Notes under the pieces: model-generated
What the model was told of the DNA's origin: nothing
The model's input: the letters and a program-made list of their open reading frames with translations, nothing else
The model's database searches: none
Position numbers and translations under genes: made by a program
Shown: positions 1 through 12,800 of the stretch, piece after piece
How the letters are laid out: the number at the start of each line of letters is the position of its first letter
Position numbering within the stretch: the stretch's first letter is position 1
DNA from: Opisthorchis felineus
Lineage: Eukaryota > Platyhelminthes > Trematoda > Opisthorchiida > Opisthorchiidae
Direction of reading: 5' to 3'
Assembly (NCBI GenBank): GCA_004794785.1
Contig: SJOL01006392.1
Span: 124,936 to 188,935, forward strand
Length of the DNA stretch: 64,000 nt

Positions 1-165
1 TACTGACCGGGAGATCGGTGATTCGAAGTCAAACTCTGCATATCGGCTATTCTTGTCTAAGCCGGGGCGACCTAGCATTATCTCGACCCTCATACTTGCC
101 TCGGGTGGCATGTCAGCTGGTCATCGAAAGGGTGTTACAGCCGTGATTATACTTTTTTATTTTAT
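1..165 (+). repeat. Repeat family A (tRNA-derived SINE), 5'-cut copy
   Basis: Matches the family A body: tactgaccgg at the start, a worn B box region, the cttgtctaagc and cgggtggcat blocks, and gaaagggtgttacagc near the end, followed by an A/T tail. Its head lies outside the window. Confidence 0.7.
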
Positions 166-199
166 TTTCGTTTGCTTAAATATCTCATTCTTCTTAATG

Positions 200-682
200 C
201 ACTACTCATAAGGTTGCTGAAAATTCTTCGACAGCCCACGACCGGTTTCGCCCTTCTTGGGGCTCATCAGGTAGGCGCAGTTGCCTGGAAACATCACAAA
301 CGAGAGATTCAGCTGGGTTCCAGGTGAGTCTCTCGTAAAACCAAATTTGTTTGCAAATGAGTGTATTTCGCTAATTCCGTGCAATTTGGTTTCAAGTAGA
401 ACATAAGGTTGACGGAAACTCGGGGACTGCGCCTACCTGATGAGCCCGAAGAAGGGCGAAACCGGTCGTGGGCTGTTGGAGAATTTTCAGCAACCTTATG
501 AGTAGTGAATTACGAATATACATGTATCGCGATATCTCGAATATCGTAGTAACTGAAACATGAGGCGGCCTGGTGCAGCACATTCAGTCGTCTGGAAACA
601 TCACAAACGAGAGATTCAGCTGGGCTCCAGGTGAGTCTCTCGCAAACCAAATTTGTTTGCAAATGAGTGTATTTCGCTAATC
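200..682. repeat. Repeat family B cluster: inverted and direct copies
   Basis: Three family B pieces lie side by side. Bases 200-278 are the reverse complement of 415-510 (the block with cgacagcccacgaccggttt). Bases 282-376 and 592-682 are direct copies (the block gagattcagctggg to gagtgtatttcgctaat). The same blocks recur at seven or more other places in the window, so this is a dispersed element rather than a local feature. The arrangement suggests insertion of one copy into another or a rearranged compound copy. Confidence 0.8.
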
Positions 683-744
683 TCATTCTTCTGTCTACTC
701 ATGACGGTGGGTGTACCCGCCACTCACCTTCCGCAAAGGCCGTC

Positions 745-990
745 CCGTCCGACAAGCGTGTATTGGCATGTGTCTGTGTGTGATTGCGCAGCTGACCTAC
801 CTACCCATGCGCGTTCATATCCCCTCTGCTGAGCCTGCTTTGGCTTGTTTTCTCACGAGTGCCATGTGATCGCACCGCCAATGAGAATCACGAGACCGTC
901 GTCGGAATGGACGACTGCAACCCACACTACTGAGCCAACATTCTCCTCGCCGTTGTTTGGTGTACGGACCTTGACACTGCACTGTGCCGG
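745..990 (+). repeat. Repeat family D, + copy
   Basis: Blocks acattctcctcgc, gtgatcgcaccgcca and gcctgctttggcttgt recur in reverse complement and in reverse order at 23280-23520. No coding sequence is seen in it. Identity unknown. Confidence 0.6.
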
Positions 991-2380
991 TCAGTGACAG
1001 ACTTGTGCACTTGTTGACGCTACAAACGTGGACAATTGAGGTTTGCTGTTTAGCTTTGCTTACCCTTGTGCTAACACTTCGTAGAACTTCGAACCCAATT
1101 CTTCCTTTTGATATTCGGGATTGTCGAACCTACGCGTCACTCAAAGTTCCGTATCGGGAACCTCAACACAACCTCTGACTTAAAAACGATTTATTCGGCA
1201 CAGCTGCCATGCCGTTAGAGCTATCACGTTCCTGATCCAACGACATGAAATTACTTCTGATAACCAATAATAAATGTTGTGACCAGTGACTCTTACAAAC
1301 AGAATATTCGGTCTGAGACAAGAGTTAGGTAACATCACCTGTATTTCAAGTCACCTGGCATCGATCTCCCTTCGCTTGCTGGAATTTCCATATGTTTCAA
1401 CCAGAACTCTTTGAAGTCTCTGTGGTAGTGGAAATATTTCCAAGCCTAGTTACGATTCCCGGGTTGGATGGCTAATTCACTTAAGTGTATCCAAAAAGGA
1501 AAGTAGAATCCAAAAGGGAGAGAAAACACGGGATTTAGCAAAATTATACCCGAAAAATCATAGTATCGGGAAAATGCTTCAATATTTTTGCATTACTTAT
1601 GCTCACGGAGGGCAGTGAAATCACAAAAGGAACACTGGGGTCCCGGAAGGTCGCGCAGAACTTCGGTTAAATGGTCTAATTCGCTATCCCAGGAAAATTC
1701 AGTTCGTTTGCGCAGTATGCATCTTGCCATGTTTGCGTTGGATTTTGAGTATCTTAGTTCTAAGTTCTAAGGATAACGGTTGAGTTGAGCGTTCAGCATA
1801 GATCAGCGCTTGTTTGTATGTGACTCCCATCGACAGAAAATACTTGGATAAACTGTCATATTATTTTACTCTCTTCCTGGAGGACTGTGCTTGCTTGAGC
1901 CGCATTATTATGATAGTTTATTTTCCGTGCTTCCGCATACGGAGCTGATTGGGAAATTTTTCTGTTACCGTTTGCAGCAACCAAATGTGCTGTCCTAAGA
2001 TATCAGTAACACGTATACCTCATCACTCTTGGTAAATGAATCAGTGTATGTGAAAACATCGTCCGACGTGCTAGGAACATGGTTGGGTGGAAGTCCGTAT
2101 GTCGGTTTACGTGGACTGCAGTGTCCATATGGTGTAATTCGAAGAAAATATGCTAAAAAGCAGCTTTACATATTCCCAACGATATGGATTGCACGGTAGA
2201 TGTCGCTCTGTAAACATCAGTACAAACATCCGTTTGTGGTGAAATCATCATTACCAGTGATATGTCAACCAGGTCTGAAACGGCGAAGAGGTTTCAAACA
2301 TTTGCTGGTAAAGGTATTGGAATCAAGGAATCGAAGTGCTGATTTAATGACCGGCGTACACATCTTTCCATTGAATTTAG

Positions 2381-2634
2381 GTACTGAACATTAGCGTACT
2401 TCGCAGCCGGATCGAACTTTTGCAAAATCAATTGAACACGTTACGCACGGGCCGAAAATCAGGATTGGTTTTCTATACAGATGCAATCAGGCATTTGGTT
2501 CGCATCTCACGAGCCATACGGAATTCTTGTGGCCACGCTCTGCTAGTTGGAATTTCTGGATCAGGGAAGCAAGCCCTGGCTCGCTTGAGTGCACTAATAG
2601 CTGGCTACCGCGTTTTCGAATGTCTCACCTCCAG
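2381..2634 (+). CDS. DNAH5/8-like: Dynein heavy chain exon 1 of window: AAA4 P-loop
   Basis: Residues 1-84 plus two bases of codon 85. Borders are tgaatttag|GTACTG and TCCAG|gtaggt, so the following intron is phase 2. It holds the AAA4 nucleotide-binding start: a helix [15 protein letters not shown], then HALLVG and the Walker [14 protein letters not shown] (bases 2549-2569 for GISGSGK), then AGYRVFE. Most axonemal chains read GVGGSGKQSL here, so the second glycine and the serine after KQ are changed. The exon has no in-frame ATG near its start and reads cleanly back to its acceptor, as expected for an internal exon. The preceding exon is not visible in bases 1-2380. Confidence 0.92.
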
Positions 2635-3805
2635 GTAGGTAACCAGGTTTTGTACATAGAAAGCATTAGATATCAGACCCTTGAAGTTGACCTAAATGTG
2701 TGTTCACTTTAGACTGGAAAACTTAGGAGGTAACGATAATATTGAATTAAATTCATAGTCTCTGGGGACGGCGCTCATTATACACCTTCCCGCCCAGCAC
2801 AAACTATTTCAAGGGTAGTCTCCGCAAAACATTCACCGGGCGAACAGAGCAACAACCAATCAGTTCACCTGAACCACATATATTCCACAACATCACCACT
2901 CACTGTTACAATCAATTCGTTATAAACTCGAATGGGCTTATTCCTATTTCACACCACCAGGCATCTTGAAACACCTATTGTTGTGCAATCAGAAATTAAA
3001 TGTGACGTTTGTTATATTGTCGGTTGGTTAACTTGCATTCAGCAAGTGATGGTTGTGCGCTGATAGGAAGTGGTGATCACGATGAGACAAAAACGCAAAA
3101 GCAAGAGCATATCAAATGACCCACTGGTGGCGGACGCGCGTCTAAAGGATGATCACTCTACTCGTGTGACATGAGGTCATCAATGGAAGCAAGAAAGAAA
3201 AGAGCCAGACGTCCACGAACTCATCTGTAATGAATGTGAAATCGGTATTGTAACGTCTGCTTCAGGTGTAATCGACAACACTCGACTGATTTACAGTGTG
3301 AAACCTATGATAAAGACTAGGGGCATCTTGACATAAGGAACGACAAGTGTGCCTTGTGAAGGGGAGACAGAGAGAGATTATGCGATTTCAGGTGGTTGGA
3401 GCTTAAGGGCGGTGAGGAGGCGTTGACATAACCTCAGTACAGTTGTGGTTAAGCTGATCAGATGTCCTGCCAAGAGCTTCAATAAGCTCGCTAAAATATA
3501 TTATCCTTGGATTCTATTCTTTGGGGTAACTTGGTTTCCCATTTAAGAGTCTCGACTGACCTGTGCTTTCGGCTAACGGTGGATAACCCCGTTGGTTTCG
3601 GACAAAGTTACAACATGTTCTTAGTAGTTAAAGACATGGTTTCCGAAGCAATAACAGATTCCAGTGAGCAGCCTACTATCTTATGTGGTGAGAGTTCCGC
3701 AGACAACATATTTAAAGGTAAGAACACCAGTGCAACCAAGGCTGTAGTCCATACTGATCTATAACGGTTCAACTGAAGAGCCGCATTTCTACTGAGTATA
3801 TTCAC

Positions 3806-3847
<42 letters not shown>

Positions 3848-6800
3848 AGCGAACAATGGAGTGCCCACGCTGCTACAGAATAAATCAATAAGTAAAACTT
3901 GATGGCGACTACACCTTATAGGGAAGGAGTACTGCATTCAGGTCATGCCTTCACTAGTACAGCTTCCCAGAGGTAGATATTCTCAGAGGTGTTGTGACAG
4001 AGCAATACTGATTTCTAAAAGAGTGGCGTGATGAAAATCTGTGGGGATGTTTAACTTTGAATAACTTTTTGAATAATTCATCTTTGATAGAGTCGCTTCC
4101 TTTTAGAAAATTGATTATTACAAGGAGGACTCGGAGGTTGGCAGCACCGGACAAAAATGTAACATGTTGCGTCACAAAGTCCAAGGCAGCTTGGACAGCA
4201 AAATACTTCTGAGCACCGCGAAGGCTTTGGTCGATTTATTGCAACGACTTTGGTAAACTTCAGAAGGCAGGAATTTTGACGACAAACAAGGCCAATAAAT
4301 ACTTGATGGCCTACGGCGAGCAGATGTCTGGTTGTCATGGTATTTTCCACTGACAAGTCGACCGGGTATTTGGATTACTCTCGGTGACCTTGGGACTGAA
4401 TGGGTGTCCCTCACGTTTCATTATAAGACATAGTAAAGAGCAAGTTATGCCCAGCAAGTGTGCCGCTACATCTAAGAAGCCGATCTGCATAGAGGTCCCT
4501 TTTAAACTAACACAGAGACTGGCGGCGGCACCATGACAGACATACAGCGTAGCAGAACTACACGTGGTCGATCGGACTTAGGGACTATTACTTCCCTCAT
4601 CCATAGGTGGACAACCAATGATGGATAGATAGAAATGTACATACCTATAATATGCAACTACGGAGCAGATAACATTGACAGAACCGATAGATGTCTCATC
4701 ACTAAACTGAGAGCACACCTTCCTCTTCGGGTCCTAATTTGTCTTTTCCAAAATGTCGGATCCACTCGTTGGGAGGAAATATCGCCGTCCTCCGTAGCCA
4801 GACATCTGCTCACTGAAGGCCATCAAGGTAGCTTATTCCTCACCGAAATTCATGTGTTTTGAAGTTTTGCCGAGTTCGTGGCAATAAATCGTTTGGAACT
4901 TTTGCTATGTTCAAAATCAAATTGAACTCTTAAGCTGCCTTTGGACTTGATGATTCAATAGGTCACATATAAAGCATCTTTGTTCCTAGAGCAATACACT
5001 CATTTGCAAACTAACTTGATTTTATCGAGATACTCAACTGAATCCCAGCTGAATCAGTCGTTTTTAATTATACTCCTACCGTGTCGTGTTCTATGTACTG
5101 AATATGAGAATCTATGCTTTGATTCTCAGCGAAACCCAGTTGGAAGATTTCATGGAAGGGCTCAAGCAACTACACCGCACAATCAGTGAAAAAGACGCGG
5201 GTTGTGTACTGCTAATTCCAGATGAAAAAGTGCACGATGAATCCTGTTACGAATATGTGAATCAACTTCTCACAACGGGATATGTGAGTTCTTGTTGTTG
5301 TTTTCGGATTATGTCTCAAAGTCTTAACACAGGTTCTGTGAGTGGTTTCACGAATAATGGGTAAACTCATAGACTCCAACCGAAGAAGTGCGTGATGACA
5401 AACGCCACCAAGCAGTGAAGACATTGGCGGTGAGGTTCGGTGGTCATCGGGTAGTCTAATATCCTCGTATGTGTTTCCATAGCTTTCAATGACCTGCTGA
5501 AAGCTTGTCCACTATTCGAAAAGAACCAGCACTATCGAAAATCCTTTTGTTCCGCTGATCACCTGATCTAATCTAGGTTATGGACTGACAACTCCAATTT
5601 CGAAGGTGTGGAAGACATGCCATAGAAGGCAAAGACCGAATCAGAGGAATGGATGGTGGGGGCCAACAGGAATACTCAACGGCCGAGTTATGACAGCTAG
5701 GGATTAAAACCAAGACAGAATTCTCAAGAGGTTGCAACCAGCAGTTCCTCCTCTCAAGCTGCCTGAGTATCGTACTTCCCCTGTGGTCTGATGTGTCGTC
5801 AGTTTTCCAAATCGGTACTCCCTGCTGAATGTGAAATGAATCCCTTATGAAAAACGCGTCATCATCGATTCAGAAATTTAACTACCATTGAGCCGGTTTC
5901 GTTATTCTGGCACTACCTGTCAGCAGCAGTTTACTTTCGAGTGAATGGATGGCTCATCTGTGGTCAGGTCCATTTCTATAACATGCAGACAATATCTTAT
6001 CGGAGCAAAAGCTTGGAATCCATAGCAAGTAGCTTGGAATTTGTGGGACATAGGTGAACACATTGTTGTTTTTTTGGGAAGCATAATGGACCACACAAAT
6101 ATATATGGCAATTTTGAAAAATCTTGAATATAGAGGATGGTGCGGTCTGTCTGAGGGGCATCAGAATAACCCTGTATGCGGTGCCTTAACAAAAATGCCA
6201 TACCAGAGAAATGCATGCAGTATTTCAACTTTGTTAAAAATATACAGGCGGCTGTCGTGACTGCCTTTCAGTAGATGACTTGTAGTCTCCATCACGAATG
6301 ACACTATCAAGGGTTCGTATAAATCAACGCAGCTTATGCCCAAAAGCAACTAAGTCCGGTTACTCTTGTCCTGTCTTTTCCCGCAGTCACCGAATTTGTT
6401 TCAACGAGATGAATTTGAAGAGCTACTTGGCTCAATCGAAGGTGTATCAGCTTACGGTGCTTCAAATCAATCAAGTGATCTTGAAGGCCGACTTGAAGTG
6501 TATCAGGACCGAATACGAGAAAACCTCCATATTGTTTTGTGCTTTTCTTCACTGAGAAATAGTTTCCGGCAACGAGTGATGAGCTATCCGGGACTGCTCG
6601 CAGGCTGTGTGATCGACTGGTTTGACGAGTGGCCCGAAGAAGCCTTGATAAGTGTGGGTCATCGGTTTCTCGCCGACTTCCCTCCAGTTAATGAGCAATA
6701 TGTGAAAGCCGTTGCCAGCATTCACAATTCCGTAGTCTTTGCAGCAACAGACTACTCCAATAAATATCAACGCAACATATGCATTACACCGAACAACTTC

Positions 6801-9800
6801 CTGATGTATACAAAAGAGATTAAGCAGGTATGTAACCTGTTTCCTAACAATACTTAATTCGTTATCTGTTGTCCAGGCATGGTTGTTCTATGTTTCCAAG
6901 TGGATGCTACCTGTTAGCCGTAGGCTTCAAAACAGTGCAGCTCTACTAAGAATTGCTTTCTCCTTTCCTATTTTCGCTGAGTTTATGGGATACTATCCAA
7001 TGTGTCTGAATTGGTTCCACTTAAGAATAGTTCGTTTGTCACAGCAAAATCTGCACGGCTTGTAATGATCCTGAATGCCAATTGACTTCTCACTGCGAAT
7101 GGCAATTCGAACTCGCGTGAGATTTGGAAACTTACCTCTTGATAACTTATATTTTAAGCTGACAGGAGACGAGTCTTTCTTCCGTGATGGCTCGTCCTGA
7201 GAGAAGCAGATGCAATGAACACAGCAAGAAAATGGTGGATCAATTCCCAGTGGATCCAGAGACTTCCATAGTCTTCTGCGAAAGAAACCTTGCCTTCTTC
7301 TGATCTCATTCTTGTAAAATCTATTGATCCAGTTTCCTACTGTTCTCACACCTATTCGTATTGCTATTTACCACCAAACCGGACGACACTGGTGCTAGCC
7401 GAATTCGACATGTTAGTCAACAAAATACAGTTAGTCCCTGATTTATTAGATGATACGTCATGACCAACGTCCGGACTCTCTTGGATTCATGGTGTTTTTC
7501 TGGAGTACGTACTAGTGAACCACACCACTAGCAATTGCACCATGTACGGGTGATACCAAGGTTATCAGCATTTGGCGGGTCGTGGTAGCATGAAAGTTTT
7601 GAAATCGGATAGATATTTTATTGGCCCAATTCACGAGAAACGTTTTGTACAAATCGAACCGACTTTGCAACGAGCTAGCAAGGATTAGTTAGGGGAGTGG
7701 ATTTTGCTTTGCAGCATATTGTTTAACGAATCCGGGCAAATTGCTGACCAAAATGAGTTTGGTTCCTTCTCTCAAAACGGATGCAAAGCAACTCTTCCTT
7801 TTAGGTGCTTCCTTGCAGGACTGACTTCATCTGTTCTTTGTGCTCCTCGTAGGCTAGCATACTTTGTAGGTTTTTTTGTTTGGCTATAGTATTTACAACA
7901 GAATGAACTGGGCCAAGATTACTGCGATCAGAAAAACATTTGAGGACGTGATTGCATGCTGTTTCGACTAGAACCTCACTGGTAGTAAAGCATTCTTAGT
8001 CGAGTTATCAGATGAGCAGAATACTCGTGGTGAGTATCGCAAAGCCGAGTTAAAGTGGGAAAATTTGTATTTCCTACGTAGTCCTTCTAAGGAACAAATT
8101 TACTAAGTGAATAAAACTTCTCCCATCTAGGCTAAAGTGAACGGATATATCCTGTGCATAAAGCCTAACCTGTGTATGCTTTCATCACGCGGTGGGTATC
8201 AACATGTGTGAGCAGCAGCGCACTTGACTGAAGAAGCTGAGATCGCACACAGAAATTGCTCTAGCTGTGAGCATTTCGGCTAACACTATCGGGCTGTTAA
8301 CCACACAGTCACGTCCCCGGGAGCTAAACTGCATCCAACCAGTTTCCCTCTTCGAGTAACCGTAAAAATCCACGAACGCTGATTGGCTATTGTGAAGGTA
8401 AATCCAATTGTGTTTGATTTCAGACATACCAAGAAATATGGGATCGACTCAATTTTGACTTGGAACATATGGAATCCGGTGTGGAGAAACTCCATGAAGC
8501 ACAAAAGTCTATCGATGAACTTCGTCGACTGATGTTGCAAAAGGAAACCGAATTAGAACAGGCCAACCTCGATGCGAATAGGGTTCTAGGTGTTGTGAAA
8601 ATACAGGCACAAATAGCCGAACAGACTAGAAATCACATGTTGCAAGTGAAGGATAGACTTGAATCAATAGTACATTGCATTAGTGTGGATCGTATGGCGG
8701 CTCGTGAACAGTTTGAGGCTGCAAAACCTGCGCTCCAAGAAGCTGAAGAGGCACTTAATACTCTTCGTCCGTCTGACATAGCCACACTGAGGAAACTTCA
8801 AAAGCCACCACATTTGATTATGCGCCTCATGGATTGTGTCATGATTATGTTCTACTCTCGTCTGGAGCCAGTAAGAAGTGATCGTGAACGGGGAACGTTC
8901 GCAACATCATGGAACGATGCGTTGCGTCTTCTGATGAATCCCAACTTTCTAACAAATTTGTTGCAATACCCGAAGCACCGAATGAATGAAGAAATAATCG
9001 ACTTACTAGAGCCTTACACTAGCTCGCCAGACTACAACATTTCAACGGCTAAAAAGGTGTGCGGGAATGTGGCAGGCCTGTTGCAATGGACCCTATCGAT
9101 GGTTCGCTATTACTGGGTTAGTAAAAGAGTAATTCCTCTGCAAGACAATCTGGCCGCTTTGGAAGTCAAGCTTGTCAAAGCGAAAGCATCTTTGAAGGCC
9201 GCTGAATGTACTCTGGAGGAAAAAACGAGATTACTAGAAGAGGCTCAAATGGAGTATGAAAATGCTCTGGCAAGGAACATGCGTCTAGAAGACGAAACTA
9301 AATCATGCTACTATCGGCTGAACACCTCACACGCTCTCATCGAAGGCCTTAGCAGTGAGCTGCTTCGTTGGACCTCAAAAAGTGTTCAGTTGAAAACGGA
9401 AATCGAAGAACTGGGAGGGGATGTACTACAAGTTGCTGCATTCCTTACCTATTGTGGAGCTTTCAATCAGTCGTACCGGAATCGTCTGTTGACCAATTGG
9501 CATTCGGACCTTATTAGACAGCAATTACCCCATCGACCCAAAATGGATTTGATTGCGTTTCTTGTGGAGCCATCGGTAGTGAGTATGAAGTGTTTCCATT
9601 GCCGTTATGGTTCACTGTTGTCCGTCCCTGCTAGTCCTTTGCATCATGTTACACTGTGTACCTAAACTGAATTCAGCAGAGAACGGGTTAGGGGTAAATC
9701 ACCGTGACATTGGTTAGTTTTGTCTTCAGCAACATATGTACTTTAAGCTTGTACCATCAAAAAACCTTACACAATCGGTTCGAATCTCCCTAAAGATTCC

Positions 9801-12800
9801 TGAAATTTGCTATTCTAATGATTCCCATTGAGGATCGAACAGCTATAACGTGCTCCCCTGCTTTTCAGTGTAGACTGGATTCGTTTACAAGACGAAATAT
9901 CTATGGACATCGTGTATATCCAATGCAGTCTAGGATCAAACAAGCGACTTCATAGTATTTCGCACTCTCGAACAAGTAACTTGGGGTTTCAGAAGTTTCG
10001 TATTCACCCAATCAGAAATGATCACGAACTCAGTAAACAGCCAAGTTGAATGTTAGTTTCCGAACATTTGTGCTCTGAGCTGGACAGGATTGGCAAAAAT
10101 CAAGAAATACTGGTAGTCTTAACGGCTTTTCTTGCAATATACAAACCAATATCAAAAGTGCCGGAAAAGTAGTACCCAGGCGATTTTCCCGAAATGTTTG
10201 TGAGCGTCCCACACTGGTACAGGGATTCACAACGGAGGAGAATTTTCTCATCGGTATCGGTGAGAAAACTAAAAGGTGTGTTCGCTTCGGTTGGAATGAG
10301 ACAGTCTTTCTTTCAGCAAAGCCGTGCATGTCCATATGGAGCAAAAATTGCGCTCATTGTTACATCTCGCATATAGTGATATTAGACTGCAAAAAAAAAT
10401 CATGCATGGAGGGCTATATTGGAACACGAGCTACCAACATTTCGACAAATCTTGTCACAAAAGATTGGCGCTGGTTTTGCTCTATGATTTTCGCGTGATT
10501 TTGAATTGAACCCACGATGACTTTGAAGGGTTATCATTAATGGTATTCACCAGTATTGTCAGTAGTTGAGTTGAAATACTTAAAGTTTAAATGATAGAAT
10601 GACAGTACTGATCAACTTCTAAAGTGTTGCTCTTATAATCACAGTCCATGGATCATTCAGCGAAGCTTAATTAGCGCAGTTTTAGACGGGTGCCAAACTA
10701 CAGAACTCTGTACAAGTCCGCTAGACTCTCAGTTGACTGAACCAGTCACTGAATAGTCATTAACAAAAGCAGCACCAAGGTGTCTAATTTGCGAGTGGGT
10801 TCCAAGACAGACACGGCGGAACACGTGCATAAAATGTGCTAGCTTTCAACTTTGAACTCCCATATAAATGTATTGAATGGCCATCGGGGCATAAATTTGC
10901 ACATATTTTTCACGTTTGCACACATCTACACCTTATTTTTCAGTTGAATGACTGGGCTCTACAAGGCCTGCCTGTCGATGAAGTGTCTATTCAAAATGCG
11001 ATAATCACAACCAAGAGCCACCGGTACTGTCTGATGATAGATCCTCAAGCCCAGGGAAAGACTTGGTTAAGCAACTCGTACGAGAAAACTATTACAGTAA
11101 GTCGTCAAGTATATGAACGCTGTAAACTTTCATAACCTTCCAGCTCCATTCTTTGTTCAGGGATCTCAGCGAAAATGCACTGTGCTACGTTTGCGAAAGC
11201 GTATTTTAGTGTTTTACAATGCGATCCGTGACAGACACATGACGCTCTAGTATGCTGTCCCTTTAATTGCGCATGTTTCAGTCCTTTGTGTGACCGCTGC
11301 ATCTTCAAGACCCCCTGTGTTTCGCAGTTTTCCGACCCCCTAGTCCGCATGTCACTGCGCGAATGTGCACACGTACGCACCTGTGTTTGGCGCATCAATA
11401 AGAAAGCATAGGCGTCGCCCTCACCTTGTGCGCATGTGTGACAGTCAAGTGCAGATCAAATCGGATAGGTGAGCGAAATAATGAGGTCTTGGAGAAGCAG
11501 CGAAGTCGCAGCCGGCTGAAGCAAGTATACCTAACGGAACTTGGAAATAGCTCGCGAACAAGCAGTTCAAAGCTTTGATATTCTTGACCGGATCGAAATC
11601 CTTTGAAGCTACTACTATATGCCCCTTCCGCAGCCCTGGGTTCCAAACAAGTACTCGGACAGATCATAAAGAATCTGAATGCAGAAAACCGTTCCAAAGT
11701 GCTCGTGTAGGATGCCAGCCAATTGAGATGTTTACCACGAAGAATAATTCGTAATTTACGACCCTTGAATTTAACACTCACCGTCACCTTTTAGCCTGAT
11801 ACGGCATCCAATATCACGATTATATGTCTTTCAAACCAGGTAAATCTTGGATGCCCATCATAAACTTCAACAGTCCGAGTAATATTCAGAAATCCATTCG
11901 ATCACCAATTCCCACTCCCTGATGAGCTGAAATGTCACTTTGCTTTTTTATGGTAAACAAGACTCTGGTGTGTGTTATATATCCACCGGCAATCACCATT
12001 ACCTGTTACGAACAGACCGGATGGACAGGCTTGAATTTTTAGACTTCCTACCAAGCTCTGTGGTAGATGGCTCTGTGTAGCATGCTTAGTTCCTTGATGC
12101 CGCAGTAGTGCCTAATGATGGGAACTCTGAATTCATGCAAAAATTACCAGACAGCTGGTGTGGCATTTTTACAGATGAGTTGTGGGGATAGACCAGAGTC
12201 AAAGCAGCGTTGTTAATTCAACCAGGAAGCAGGTGTGTCTTTCGGCCTAAGCGTCCCGGCTCTTAGTTCACAACAGATGCGCCAGACACAGAATTGGACC
12301 GCTTGGAAAAGAGTGAAGTTCCAGAAAAACTGGACAATTCATACTGAGCTGCACCCATTGCAACAATTAAAAAGCCTAACGTTCGGTTTGAATTTGAGGC
12401 GAGCTACGGCAGTGAAGCATCAGTGTCAACACTGATGTTGCTGTCTTTGATGATGATGATGATGTGATCAGGTTCCTTTACCAGAATACCTCTGCCAGAT
12501 TTAGTAGGAGGAAGATATTCTCAAAGTTTGATTTATCGGACGCATGTCTTCAGGGAGAAGTGGAGGACTCTTGTAAGACCCTTATAATCATCAACATCGG
12601 GAGCTCTGTAGGATTAAGTGCGCACCTGCGACATTTCAGCAAATTATGGACGTCAGGCCAAGCAGTTTGTCATTCGTTATCTTCAACATGGATGGAGATC
12701 ACGAAATCTATTTGGACAGATTTTTCAGTGGTATCCGTCACTACGGGTTTATCCAACAAACACAGAAGTGTAAACTTCCTCCACTCAAATTAAGGTACTT

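Larger units (their letters stand above)
1..2380. other. Upstream intron (5' cut by window) with repeats
   Basis: No exon could be recognised here. It holds a family A SINE at 1-165, a family B cluster at 200-682 and a family D copy at about 745-990. Bases 1000-2380 show only short unrelated open frames and nothing I can name. The acceptor of the first visible exon ends it. Confidence 0.7.
2635..5129. other. Intron 1 (2495 bp), phase 2
   Basis: It holds a TA microsatellite at 3808-3844, a Penelope-like element remnant at 4395-4840 and an antisense family B copy at 4980-5060. Bases 2640-3800 show nothing recognisable. Confidence 0.8.

Noticed and set aside
3608..3937. 109-codon minus-strand frame
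   Set aside because: Its centre is the TA microsatellite read as alternating Tyr/Ile, so it is an artefact.
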